Assembly (NCBI GenBank): GCA_964438995.1
Contig: CAYTMQ010000003.1
Span: 257,185 to 321,184, forward strand
From: JABMMZ01 sp964438995
GTDB lineage: Bacteria > Bacteroidota > Bacteroidia > NS11-12g > UBA955
Direction: 5' to 3'
DNA length: 64,000 nucleotides
Positions 46,405 through 53,944 of this stretch are shown piece by piece. The position numbers and the translations under genes are program-made. Within the stretch, counting starts at the first letter, position 1; each line of letters opens with the position of its first letter. Under the pieces are notes generated by a model. That model was not told where the DNA came from. It saw nothing but the letters and a program-made list of their open reading frames with translations, and ran no database searches.

Positions 46405-46725
46405 TTATTTTTTCTTGTGCTTTTTCATTACAGATTCTAGTTGATTGAATTTGTCGTCCCACATTTTAGCAAAAGGTTGAATGAAATCAGCCACATCCTT
46501 CAAACCATTTGGATTAAGATGGTAGTATATTTCTCTACCTATCTGTTCTTGTTGAAGCAAATCACATTCTGACAATATTTGTAAATGTTTGGATACTGTA
46601 GGCCTTGCAGTATTAAAATTAGCAGCTATGGCACCAGCAGTTAGTGCATTTGAAGCCAGAAGCAGGAGTATTCCTCTTCTCGTTGGATCGGCTATGGCTT
46701 GAAAAACATCACGTCTTAAATTCAT
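46405..46725 (-). CDS. ArsR-family repressor
   Basis: A 106-residue winged-helix regulator: RRDVFQAIADPTRRGILLLLASNALTAGAIAANFNTARPTVSKHLQILSECDLLQQEQIGREIYYHL, the ArsR HTH and wing. No metal-binding CxC motif typical of ArsR/SmtB sensors is present; this matches the SRPBCC-linked ArsR group, whose inducer is unknown. Head of the five-gene operon. Two 16-bp repeats over its promoter suggest autorepression. Confidence 0.95.
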   Translation of the reverse strand: MNLRRDVFQAIADPTRRGILLLLASNALTAGAIAANFNTARPTVSKHLQILSECDLLQQEQIGREIYYHLNPNGLKDVADFIQPFAKMWDDKFNQLESVMKKHKKK

Positions 46726-46728
46726 TAT

Positions 46729-46770
46729 GTAGTTATTTGGCTACAAATATATATGTAGTTATTTAGCTAC
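46729..46770. promoter_or_regulatory. Tandem 16-bp operator-like repeats
   Basis: GTAGTTATTTGGCTAC (46729-46744) and GTAGTTATTTAGCTAC (46755-46770) differ at one base, each an imperfect palindrome (GTAG...CTAC), 26 bp centre to centre. They flank the -7 element and fill the spacer of the ArsR promoter, as expected for two dimers bound on one face. Confidence 0.75.
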
Positions 46771-46774
46771 GCAA
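46744..46774 (-). promoter_or_regulatory. ArsR operon promoter (-33 TTG, -7 TATATTTG)
   Basis: On the minus strand: TTG (46774-46772), 20 nt, TATATTTG (46751-46744), the G 19 nt before the ATG. It overlaps both operator-like repeats. Confidence 0.7.
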
Positions 46775-46816
46775 ATTTATTTTATAAGTACTAATTGATT
46801 CTATAAAACCTACGCT

Positions 46817-47647
46817 TCAATGTTTAGATAATTGATTCAAAAAATAATCCATATACTTGGAGGCATCTTTACTTAATAAATGGACTCCATCGCCAGTGTT
46901 ATAAGTTTCTGTAGGATTGTTGTCAATCATAAAATACGCTTTTTCTTTAGCAAGTTTTGTAAAGAAATTTCTTTGAATTAGTGCTCTGGGCAATTGTTCT
47001 AAACTTGAGTCTATAGGCATCTCATATAACACAATTTCACAACCTTCTGACGCTATAAAATCTAATATATCAGCGGTGGTTTTAAGTTCATTTATTATCT
47101 TGATAGAATCTTGTGTTTTATTCCATTCTTTTTGTGCCTTGCTTATGAGCTCATCGTATAATTTTTGAGGTGGTCTATTGTCATTGGTTTGTTTACCAGA
47201 AGGTGTAATTACTCTATCCACCAAATTATTTAGTGTTTTATTTTTAGACCTTAGAAATGGTAAAAACGTCCTCAATTCATACATAGGAAAACTGAACATT
47301 TTATTTAACGCCTGGCTATCAATTCCTCTATCCATATGATTGATCTCAACGAACAGTTTTTTTGGAATTCTTCCGCTTCGTTTTATGACTTCAAGTCCAG
47401 TTAAAGCGCCTGTATGAGGCAAATACAAGTTAAAATACTTCACATTAAATAAAACTCTATCTTCAAAAGCTCCACTGAGTGAAGAGCCAACTAATACAAT
47501 ATCTCGAGTCTCGCCATGTAAATACTCTTCAATGCGTTCTTCGTTGGTATAGAAAACCGACTTTTTAAGCGGAAATACAATTAAAAAGATATTGTAGGCA
47601 ATCAATAAGAAGCCTGTTGTAATCAAAATTTTAGGAATTAACTTCAT
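46817..47647 (-). CDS. SGNH-like protein partnered with MBOAT acyltransferase
   Basis: A 276-residue protein with an N-terminal TM anchor (IPKILITTGFLLIAYNIFLIVF). GSS at residues 54-56 (IVLVGSSLSGAF) looks like SGNH block I with Ser, and DGVHL near residue 255 like the Asp-His block V. It lies 3 nt after the MBOAT gene, matching AlgI/AlgJ or PatA/PatB systems in which an MBOAT passes acyl groups to an SGNH-like transferase that acetylates extracellular polysaccharide. The similarity is weak, so this is inference from motif and context. Confidence 0.68.
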   Translation of the reverse strand: MKLIPKILITTGFLLIAYNIFLIVFPLKKSVFYTNEERIEEYLHGETRDIVLVGSSLSGAFEDRVLFNVKYFNLYLPHTGALTGLEVIKRSGRIPKKLFVEINHMDRGIDSQALNKMFSFPMYELRTFLPFLRSKNKTLNNLVDRVITPSGKQTNDNRPPQKLYDELISKAQKEWNKTQDSIKIINELKTTADILDFIASEGCEIVLYEMPIDSSLEQLPRALIQRNFFTKLAKEKAYFMIDNNPTETYNTGDGVHLLSKDASKYMDYFLNQLSKH

Positions 47648-47650
47648 AGC

Positions 47651-49066
47651 TTAGAATTGAAAATAAATAAACTCACCTTGTGAACCGCTATTAGTAAATA
47701 TAAAAAATGCCATTAAACCATACCAGATAAATTCACTTTTATCAAAGTACTTTCGAAAAACCGAATTCTCTTTCATCAAATAGCAGATATGGAAAGTAAT
47801 GACTGCAATTGAGAACAGAACCAATGTAAGCTCCTTCATACCAAACTTTAAAGGCATACTAAAATTCTGAACTACAGATTGCAAGAAATATATAACATGA
47901 TTAAAGTCTGTCAATTTAAATAAGAGCCATAAAAGTGTCACAATAAAGAAAACTATGATCATGCCAATATAGCTGCGCTTTTGACTGTTAACATGACTTT
48001 TAAATAAGAATCTTTCAGCTAGTAGGAAGAATCCATGAGCCGCCCCCCATACTGCATAACTCCATGCTGCACCATGCCAAAATCCGCCTAGCAACATCAC
48101 AATAAATAAATTGATATATGTTCTAACTTCTCCCTTTCTATTTCCACCTAGTGGAATATATAAATAATCTCGCAACCATGTTGAAAGTGATATATGCCAT
48201 CTTCTCCAAAATTCGGAAAACGAAGAAGCTATATATGGGAAATTAAAATTATCAGGTAAATGGTATCCAAATAGTTTTCCAAGTCCTATTGCTATTAATG
48301 AATAACCTGCAAAATCAGCGAAAATTTGTATAGAGTATCCAAATAAAAGCAATATTAAATTTTTTCCAGACAACCCCTGAAAGTAAGGAAACATAATACT
48401 ATTTGTAATATCATTTAAATTATCTGCTACAACCATCTTTAGAAAAAATCCGAGAATTAGTTGCTTTACAGCTTTTGTCCACTGAATATCATTAAAATCT
48501 TTATAGCCTATTTGAGGATAAAATTCTCTTGCTTTAAGAATCGGACCAGCTATGAGATGCGGGAAGAATGAAATAAAAAAAGCAGTGTTATAAAAATGTT
48601 CTGAAAACTTATTCGATTTATTCTCAATGACAGCTTTACCTTTATACAAATCTAATAATAGACTAATTCCTTCGAATGTATAAAACGAGATACCTATTGG
48701 AAGAGGCACTGTAATTAAAAAATCCAAGAAACCATTCTTTAAACTTAACTCATTGCTAAGGGTGGTTGCTATTAGTGGACTGTATTTAAAGAAAGCCAGT
48801 ATGGCTAGGTTAAAAATCACCCCTATAATTAAAATTCGTTTAGCTTTACTTGTATCAACCTTATAAATGCTATAACTGCAGTATGTATTGATTAATACAG
48901 AAAACAGTAATAGTGCCAATAAGATAGGTTTCTGATAAGCATAAAAGAAAAAACTTGCCAGTAAAAGTACTTGTAACTGATTATTTCTAAACCATTTTAT
49001 CGGTAAATAATAACAAGTAAAAACTAGAAATAAAAAAAGTAAAAATTCGAAACTATTAAAAAGCAT
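47651..49066 (-). CDS. MBOAT-family O-acyltransferase (AlgI/DltB-like)
   Basis: A 471-residue polytopic membrane enzyme. Hallmarks: FWRRWHISLSTWLRDYLYIPLGGN and GGFWHGAAWSYAVWGAAHG, with the catalytic His in WHG. Family members such as AlgI and PatA move acyl groups across the membrane to acceptors, usually polysaccharide. N-terminal helices show the standard topology (FEFLLFLFLVFTCYYLP). The downstream SGNH-like gene probably performs the final transfer. No glycan gene cluster surrounds it, so the acceptor is unknown. Confidence 0.94.
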   Translation of the reverse strand: MLFNSFEFLLFLFLVFTCYYLPIKWFRNNQLQVLLLASFFFYAYQKPILLALLLFSVLINTYCSYSIYKVDTSKAKRILIIGVIFNLAILAFFKYSPLIATTLSNELSLKNGFLDFLITVPLPIGISFYTFEGISLLLDLYKGKAVIENKSNKFSEHFYNTAFFISFFPHLIAGPILKAREFYPQIGYKDFNDIQWTKAVKQLILGFFLKMVVADNLNDITNSIMFPYFQGLSGKNLILLLFGYSIQIFADFAGYSLIAIGLGKLFGYHLPDNFNFPYIASSFSEFWRRWHISLSTWLRDYLYIPLGGNRKGEVRTYINLFIVMLLGGFWHGAAWSYAVWGAAHGFFLLAERFLFKSHVNSQKRSYIGMIIVFFIVTLLWLLFKLTDFNHVIYFLQSVVQNFSMPLKFGMKELTLVLFSIAVITFHICYLMKENSVFRKYFDKSEFIWYGLMAFFIFTNSGSQGEFIYFQF

Positions 49067-49492
49067 ATTTTAAATTATCACTGAGGCTATGATTAAATAT
49101 TGGATGTTAAATTATTTTGGAAATTAAAATAGGACATCTTTTTACTTAAATATATCAAAAGATAATAATCTAAGACTTTTTTAGTGACTGAAGTTGTGTG
49201 TACAAAGTTTAGCATTTTTGTATTGTGTATTCAAGTGAAAGGTCATCGAATAGTCAACCTATTTTATCATGTTTCAAAACAAAATAACTTATTAATACTT
49301 GATTTACCAAATAATTATCAAAACTACATTAACTATTTTAATTATTATACGCTGATTAACAGGCACATATAAATTTATTTTTACAGTTTTAGAAGTTGCT
49401 TTCTTCGATAATTCCTACTTTGATGACTTTAGTAGGACAGTCCGGCCTGAATGACACAGTCGGGCTAGGAACTAAGATTTAATTTATTTTTG
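49067..49492. other. Intergenic region, AT-rich, with hairpins
   Basis: A 426-bp stretch between MBOAT and the tRNA-Arg locus. I see no convincing gene; a 62-codon frame on the plus strand is low complexity with no promoter. It holds a TCCTACT/AGTAGGA hairpin (49413-49437) and the diverged copy of the tRNA-inserted palindrome at 49442-49469. No good -7 element for MBOAT was found. Confidence 0.6.
49442..49469 (+). repeat. Diverged copy of the tRNA-inserted palindrome
   Basis: A 28-nt GC-rich unit on the plus strand: CCGGCCTGA, a loop containing ATGACACAG, then TCGGGCTAGG. It aligns with the 29-nt insert of the tRNA-Arg genes (same TCGGGC arm and GCCTGA/GCCCGA arm) but in opposite orientation. 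It stands out sharply from ~33% GC surroundings. Confidence 0.55.
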
Positions 49493-49593
49493 TGGTCTCA
49501 GAAGGAATCGAACCTTCATTTAGCGTTTAGGAAACGCTCGTTCTATCCCCGCCCGACTGAACGTCGTTCGGGCAGGCATTGAACTACGAGACC
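49493..49593 (-). tRNA. tRNA-Arg(CCT) interrupted by a 29-nt hairpin in the D-loop
   Basis: Read on the minus strand from 49593: acceptor GGTCTCG, D-stem GTTC/GAAC, anticodon stem AGCGT/ACGCT with loop TTCCTAA (anticodon CCT), T-arm GAAGG-TTCGATT-CCTTC, and 3' TGAGACC pairing back, discriminator A at 49493. Without the insert the gene is a normal 72-nt tRNA. A 29-nt hairpin (49548-49576) sits between G18 and G19. Every other element is intact. It is unclear whether the RNA is functional; a perfect stem at the insertion site could let the D-loop fold around it. It may be a dead copy. Confidence 0.85.
49548..49576 (-). repeat. Inserted GC-rich hairpin in tRNA-Arg
   Basis: On the tRNA strand: left arm CCTGCCCGA, 11-nt loop, right arm TCGGGCGGG; nine base pairs including one T-G wobble. 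Copy at 49951-49979 differs at two positions. Confidence 0.88.
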
Positions 49594-49826
49594 ATTTTAC
49601 TTTTTAAAAATCTTCTTCCTGCTGCAGTTTTAAAATATTTTTCTCTTTGTATGGCTTCTATTTCAGTTTCAAAAGTCTCAAAATATACTATCTCATATGG
49701 AATATAAGGCTTTAAAGATTTAGTTAAACCACTATTATATTGTCTTAATCTTACAGCCAAATCTTTACAATGACCCTTGTAGTAATAATCTCTTATTACA
49801 CTTTTTAGCACATAAGCATAGAACAT
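49584..49826 (-). CDS. Single-domain GIY-YIG endonuclease-like protein between tRNA copies
   Basis: An 80-residue GIY-YIG protein of the small UPF0213-like group: AYVLKS and YYYKGHC in place of the GIY and YIG parts (Lys where YIG has Ile), RLRQYNSG with the catalytic Arg, and AIQREKYFKTAAGRRFLKSK with the catalytic Glu. ATG at 49826 gives the normal start; an upstream extension would run through tRNA2. It begins 18 nt after the 3' end of tRNA2, and its TAG stop (49586-49584) lies inside the first ten bases of tRNA1. Family members nick DNA in some cases; no specific role is known. Confidence 0.85.
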   Translation of the reverse strand: MFYAYVLKSVIRDYYYKGHCKDLAVRLRQYNSGLTKSLKPYIPYEIVYFETFETEIEAIQREKYFKTAAGRRFLKSKMVS

Positions 49827-49843
49827 AGTTTTAATTTTTTTTG

Positions 49844-49915
49844 TAGTCTCGGCGAGAATCGAACTCACATCAAATGTTTAGGAAACATCTATTCTATCCA
49901 TTGAACTACGAGACC
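49844..49915 (-). tRNA. tRNA-Arg(CCT), intact copy
   Basis: A 72-nt gene on the minus strand: acceptor GGTCTCG/CGAGACT (one G-T pair at position 1-72), D-stem GTTC/GAAT, anticodon stem GATGT/ACATT with loop TTCCTAA (CCT), T-arm GTGAG-TTCGATT-CTCGC, discriminator A. The D-loop has the normal AATGGATA with G18-G19 adjacent, and no insertion. This is probably the working copy. Confidence 0.88.
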
Positions 49916-49935
49916 ATTTTGCAAATAGTTTTGGT

Positions 49936-49996
49936 AACATCTATTCTATCCCCGCCCGACTGAACATCGTTCGGGCTGGCATTGAACTACGAGACC
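49936..49996 (-). pseudogene. Truncated tRNA-Arg 5' half with the same D-loop insert
   Basis: Minus strand from 49996: GGTCTCGTAGTTCAATG, the 29-nt hairpin, then GATAGAATAGATGTT, matching the 5' half of tRNA2. After that the anticodon loop and the 3' half are missing or scrambled, and tRNA2 follows about 20 nt later. So this is a remnant that cannot make a tRNA. Confidence 0.75.
49951..49979 (-). repeat. Second inserted hairpin, in the truncated tRNA
   Basis: On the tRNA strand: CCAGCCCGA, 11-nt loop, TCGGGCGGG. 27 of 29 positions match the tRNA1 insert, and the site is identical (between G18 and G19). Confidence 0.85.
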
Positions 49997-50079
49997 AATC
50001 AGGCTACAAAATTAATGGTTTTTATACTTCTTCATCAATCAATTTTGTTGCATACCATTTTTTGCAATAAATTGCCCCA

Positions 50080-51591
50080 ATGTTTAGACAACTACTTCTA
50101 GCGTTTTCAGTATTCTTGTTTTGTAAATCCTCTTTTGCTCAAACAGGTATAATAACTTCTGCTGATAGCCTTATTTTTAAACAAGTCTTTGAACAATCGC
50201 TCACCAATGGCCATGCTTATGCCAGACTTGGAGAACTGTGTAAAAAAATTGGCGCTAGACTTAGTGGTAGTGATGCCGCTGAAAAAGGGGTTAACTGGGC
50301 TTATGATATGTTAAAATCTTATGGATTTGACAAGGTGGATACGCAAGGTGTGATGGTGCCTCGCTGGGAACGAGGTAATATCGGGAATGTTCATTTCAAC
50401 AGCCCATTGTTCATCAAACAATTCGGACAAGAAACAACCAAAAAAACACTTATAAAAAACATCCAAAAATCTGCCTATCCCAACTCACCTGCCCCTGAAT
50501 TTGAGTGCGAGACATTTTTGAATTCTTTAGTAAAAGCAACTAACAATATTAAAGTACCAGCCATTGCACTTGGTGGCTCTGTAGGTGGAAAAGCTAAAGC
50601 GGGTATTGTTTCAATTACCACCAAAAATCAATTGGATAGTTTTGGTAAACTAGGTTTACTAAAAGGAAAAATAGTATTACTAAACCGCCCAATGAACGAA
50701 TCATTAATAAACACCTTTCATGCTTACGGAGGTTGTGTGAATCAACGTGTTCAAGGTTCTAATTGGTGCTCACCATACGGTGCTTTAGCAGTGCTTGTAA
50801 GAAGTGTTTCCAATCGCTGTGATTTGCATCCACATACTGGCGTTACTGGATATGACAAAAACATCCAGCCTATTCCAATGATAGCAGTTGCGACAGCTGC
50901 AGCCGATGTGCTGCATTACTTGAGTCTTAATGACCCTCAACTTACTGTTGATATTGAATTTAATTGCCAAATGCTACCTGATAGACAGAGTGCCAATGTA
51001 ATGGCTCAGACCAATGGTTCTAAATACCCAGAAAAAATCATCGTGTTTGGTGGTCATTTTGATAGTTGGGACCAAGGTGAAGGCGCACACGATGATGGTG
51101 CAGGCTGCATGCATGCCTTTGAAGCTTTGAGATTGTTAAAATCAATAGGCTATCAACCAAAACATACCTTGAGATGCATATTCTGGATCAATGAAGAAAA
51201 TGGCGTTAGAGGGGGAAATGAGTATGCTAAAGTTGCTGCTGCTAAAAATGAAAACCATATTGTAGCGTTAGAAAGTGATAGAGGCGGATTCACTCCACGA
51301 GGCTTTGGAGTTGATTCTGTCCTTCTTCAATTGATTCAAAAATATCAACCATTACTTGAAAAGTATGGAGTTGGAGAATTAGAACAAGGTGGAGGAGGTG
51401 TTGATATTGCTCCATTGAAAAAACCATTTCCAAATGCACAATTTGTGGCTTTGCATCCGGATTCTCAAAGATACTTTGATGTCCACCATGCCGAAACAGA
51501 CGTGTTCGAAAATGTCAATAAAAGAGAATTAGAATTGGGCGCAGCTGCTCTTGCTGTGATGATATACATCATCGACCAATCATTAGAATAA
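50080..51591 (+). CDS. M28-family zinc aminopeptidase, secreted
   Basis: A 503-residue exported metallopeptidase. Signal peptide MFRQLLLAFSVFLFCKSSFA; a protease-associated-type insert at ~130-265; M28 core with zinc ligands visible in GGHFDSWDQG (His, Asp), AHDDGAGC (Asp), INEENG (Glu pair, general base) and a later DVHHAETD (His). Family members release N-terminal amino acids or act as carboxypeptidase-like enzymes, probably scavenging peptides. Located after the tRNA locus, with no clean promoter; its stop is 1 nt from the metG stop. Confidence 0.92.
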   Translation: MFRQLLLAFSVFLFCKSSFAQTGIITSADSLIFKQVFEQSLTNGHAYARLGELCKKIGARLSGSDAAEKGVNWAYDMLKSYGFDKVDTQGVMVPRWERGNIGNVHFNSPLFIKQFGQETTKKTLIKNIQKSAYPNSPAPEFECETFLNSLVKATNNIKVPAIALGGSVGGKAKAGIVSITTKNQLDSFGKLGLLKGKIVLLNRPMNESLINTFHAYGGCVNQRVQGSNWCSPYGALAVLVRSVSNRCDLHPHTGVTGYDKNIQPIPMIAVATAAADVLHYLSLNDPQLTVDIEFNCQMLPDRQSANVMAQTNGSKYPEKIIVFGGHFDSWDQGEGAHDDGAGCMHAFEALRLLKSIGYQPKHTLRCIFWINEENGVRGGNEYAKVAAAKNENHIVALESDRGGFTPRGFGVDSVLLQLIQKYQPLLEKYGVGELEQGGGGVDIAPLKKPFPNAQFVALHPDSQRYFDVHHAETDVFENVNKRELELGAAALAVMIYIIDQSLE

Positions 51592-51592
51592 A

Positions 51593-53716
51593 CTATCGTA
51601 TACCTGCACCAGGTGCAGCAAAATCAGAAGGTGATACCAATCGCAAGCTACCATCAGAATGGTCGGCCATTAAAATCATCCCTTTAGATTCAATGCCTTT
51701 GATGGCTCTAGGTTCAAGATTTGCTAATACACATACCTGCTTTCCAATCAATGATTCAGGCTCAAAATGTAAAGCTATTCCTGATACGATGGTGCGTGTT
51801 TCAAAACCTAAATCAACTTCTAATTTTAATAATTTATCAGCCTTTTTAACTTTTTCTGCTGCTATCACAGTTCCTACTCTGATGTCCATCTTAGTGAAAT
51901 CATCGAAACTTATAGATGGTTTTTGAGGCTCTGCAACCCACTCAGATGCTTTGGATGCTTCTACCGCTTCTGCCTGTTTTAATTTTGTAGCATTCAATTT
52001 TTGAATTTGCTCATCAATGATGGCATCTTCTATATTACTAAACAAATGTACAGCCTCTCCAATTGTATGACCTGGACTCAATTGAGTAAATGCAGACTTT
52101 TTGAAATCAGAAGCGTTAATGTTCAATATACCATTTAATTTTGATGCGGTAAAAGGAATGAATGGCTCCATCCACCAAGCAAGTTGTGCCGCTATCTGCA
52201 AAGCATGATTCATAACAGTAGCAGTTCTTTCGGCATCCGTTTTTACAGTCTTCCAAGGCTCATTGTCTGCTAAATATTTATTTCCTGCTCTGGCAATGTT
52301 CATCACCTCAAACAGAGCTTCTCTGAATTTAAAATTTCTAATACATTCATCAATAGCCAATGAACATCTTTGTGTTTCATTGATCAATTGTTGTTCACTT
52401 TCAGTCACTGCTGCAATTTCAGGTACATTTCCATTGTAAAACTTATGAGTCAATACAGCCACTCTGTTAATGAAATTTCCAAGAATTGCAACCAATTCAC
52501 TGTTGTTTCTTGTTTGAAAATCTTTCCAACTAAAATCAGCATCTTTAGTCTCAGGGGCAATTGCAGTAAGCACATACCTCATCACATCTTCTTTGCCATC
52601 AAATGCTTTGAAATAGTCTTCCATTTCTACGCTCCATTGTCGGCTAGTGCTCATTTTATCCCCTTCAAGGTTTAAAAATTCGTTGGCTGGTACATTGTCT
52701 GGCAAAATAAAATCACCAGCCGCATGCAACATAGCAGGGAAAATAATACAATGGAAAACGATGTTGTCTTTGCCTATAAAATGAATCAATCTTGTCTCAT
52801 CATTTTGCCACCATAATTTCCAATCATCTGCATTACCACTGGTTATTTTTGAATTTTCTGGATAAGAAAATTCTCTTTTTCCAGATTCTAATTCTTTAAA
52901 AAATGCTTTGGTTGCAGAAATGTAGCCAATAGGCGCATCGAACCAAACGTATAAAACTTTGCCATCAGCACCATTGATTGGCACTTTAACACCCCAATCC
53001 AAATCACGTGTCATTGCTCGAGGCGACAATCCACCATCGATCCAACTTTTGCTTTGACCATAGGTATTAGGTTTCCAATCTGCTTTATGACCTTCAAGCA
53101 ACCATTCTTTTAACCATGGTTCGTAATTTTGCAAAGGCAAATACCAGTGTTTCGTGGTTCTTAATACAGGTGCTTTAGAAGACAATGTAGAAATAGGGTT
53201 AATCAATTCGTTCGGACTGAGTGCTTTTCCGCATTTTTCACATTGGTCGCCGTAAGCATTTTCAAAGCTACAATTGGGGCATGTTCCTTTGATGTATCTA
53301 TCTGCCAGAAAGGTTTGATTTTCCTCATCAAAAAACTGTTCACTTTCCTCTTCAACAAACAAGCCTTTGTGGTACAATTTTAAGAAAAACTCTTGAGCTG
53401 TTTCATGGTGTATTTTATCACTTGTGCGGTGATAGATGTCAAACGAAATTCCTAATTTCTCAAAATTTTGTTTGAGTAAAGCGTGATAACGGTCGATGAT
53501 GGCTTTAGCTGAAGTACTTTCTTTCTGAGCCTGAATAGGGATAGCAGTTCCATGCTCATCACTACCACAAACGTACATAACATCTTCGCCGCAATTTCTT
53601 AAATATCTTGTGTAGATATCTGCAGGAATATAGGCACCAGCGAGGTGTCCAATATGTTTCGGACCATTGGCATAAGGTAGGGCGGCAGTTACTAGAGTAC
53701 GCTTAAACTTCGACAT
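51593..53716 (-). CDS. metG: Methionyl-tRNA synthetase
   Basis: A 707-residue class I synthetase charging tRNA-Met. Catalytic domain with PYANGPKHIGHLAGAY (HIGH), zinc knuckle CPNCSFENAYGDQCEKCGK, KMSTSRQW (KMSKS-type) near residue 350, anticodon-binding helical domain, and a C-terminal EMAPII/Arc1-like tRNA-binding domain (residues ~600-707; MDIRVGTVIAAEKVKKADKLL). Two zinc-binding Cys pairs place it with the MetG1 type. A -7 element (TATCTTTG on this strand, 53745-53738) is 22 nt upstream. Confidence 0.97.
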   Translation of the reverse strand: MSKFKRTLVTAALPYANGPKHIGHLAGAYIPADIYTRYLRNCGEDVMYVCGSDEHGTAIPIQAQKESTSAKAIIDRYHALLKQNFEKLGISFDIYHRTSDKIHHETAQEFFLKLYHKGLFVEEESEQFFDEENQTFLADRYIKGTCPNCSFENAYGDQCEKCGKALSPNELINPISTLSSKAPVLRTTKHWYLPLQNYEPWLKEWLLEGHKADWKPNTYGQSKSWIDGGLSPRAMTRDLDWGVKVPINGADGKVLYVWFDAPIGYISATKAFFKELESGKREFSYPENSKITSGNADDWKLWWQNDETRLIHFIGKDNIVFHCIIFPAMLHAAGDFILPDNVPANEFLNLEGDKMSTSRQWSVEMEDYFKAFDGKEDVMRYVLTAIAPETKDADFSWKDFQTRNNSELVAILGNFINRVAVLTHKFYNGNVPEIAAVTESEQQLINETQRCSLAIDECIRNFKFREALFEVMNIARAGNKYLADNEPWKTVKTDAERTATVMNHALQIAAQLAWWMEPFIPFTASKLNGILNINASDFKKSAFTQLSPGHTIGEAVHLFSNIEDAIIDEQIQKLNATKLKQAEAVEASKASEWVAEPQKPSISFDDFTKMDIRVGTVIAAEKVKKADKLLKLEVDLGFETRTIVSGIALHFEPESLIGKQVCVLANLEPRAIKGIESKGMILMADHSDGSLRLVSPSDFAAPGAGIR

Positions 53717-53737
53717 TGAATACTATAAATTTGAGGG

Positions 53738-53745
53738 CAAAGATA
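53738..53745 (-). promoter_or_regulatory. -7 element TATCTTTG before metG
   Basis: Perfect TAnnTTTG on the minus strand, G 22 nt before the ATG; no TTG at -33. Confidence 0.45.
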
Positions 53746-53796
53746 CAGTGTAGTAAAAAGGTTTAAATGATTTTTTAAATAATATTTAAGAATTTT

Positions 53797-53827
53797 TTGG
53801 TAAAAAAGAAAACAAAAATTACTTTTG
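53797..53827 (+). promoter_or_regulatory. Promoter of tRNA-Gln/prs/rplY (-33 TTG, -7 TACTTTTG)
   Basis: TTG at 53797-53799, 20 nt, TACTTTTG at 53820-53827, 18 nt before tRNA-Gln. A near-perfect match to the consensus. Confidence 0.7.
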
Positions 53828-53844
53828 CAGTCCTTTTCAAAGAT

Positions 53845-53915
53845 TGCCCGATCGTCTAATGGCAGGACTAGTGTTTTTGGTGCACTGTATGTTGGTTCGA
53901 ATCCAGCTCGGGCAA
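53845..53915 (+). tRNA. tRNA-Gln(TTG)
   Basis: 71 nt: acceptor TGCCCGA/TCGGGCA (T1-A72, as in tRNA-Gln), D-arm GTC...GAC, anticodon stem AGTGT/GCACT with loop TTTTGGT (anticodon TTG), T-arm GTTGG-TTCGAAT-CCAGC, discriminator A. Confidence 0.94.
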
Positions 53916-53944
53916 CTCTCTTAAAAGTTTTAAATCTCATCGCA

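Noticed and set aside
49184..49372. 62-codon frame in the gap before the tRNA-Arg locus
   Set aside because: Low-complexity AT-rich sequence, no promoter, no recognizable motif; likely chance.
49493..49593. Reading tRNA1 as a tRNA with a canonical intron
   Set aside because: Known bacterial tRNA introns are group I/II and much longer, mostly in the anticodon loop; this is 29 nt in the D-loop, so I report it as an insertion only.
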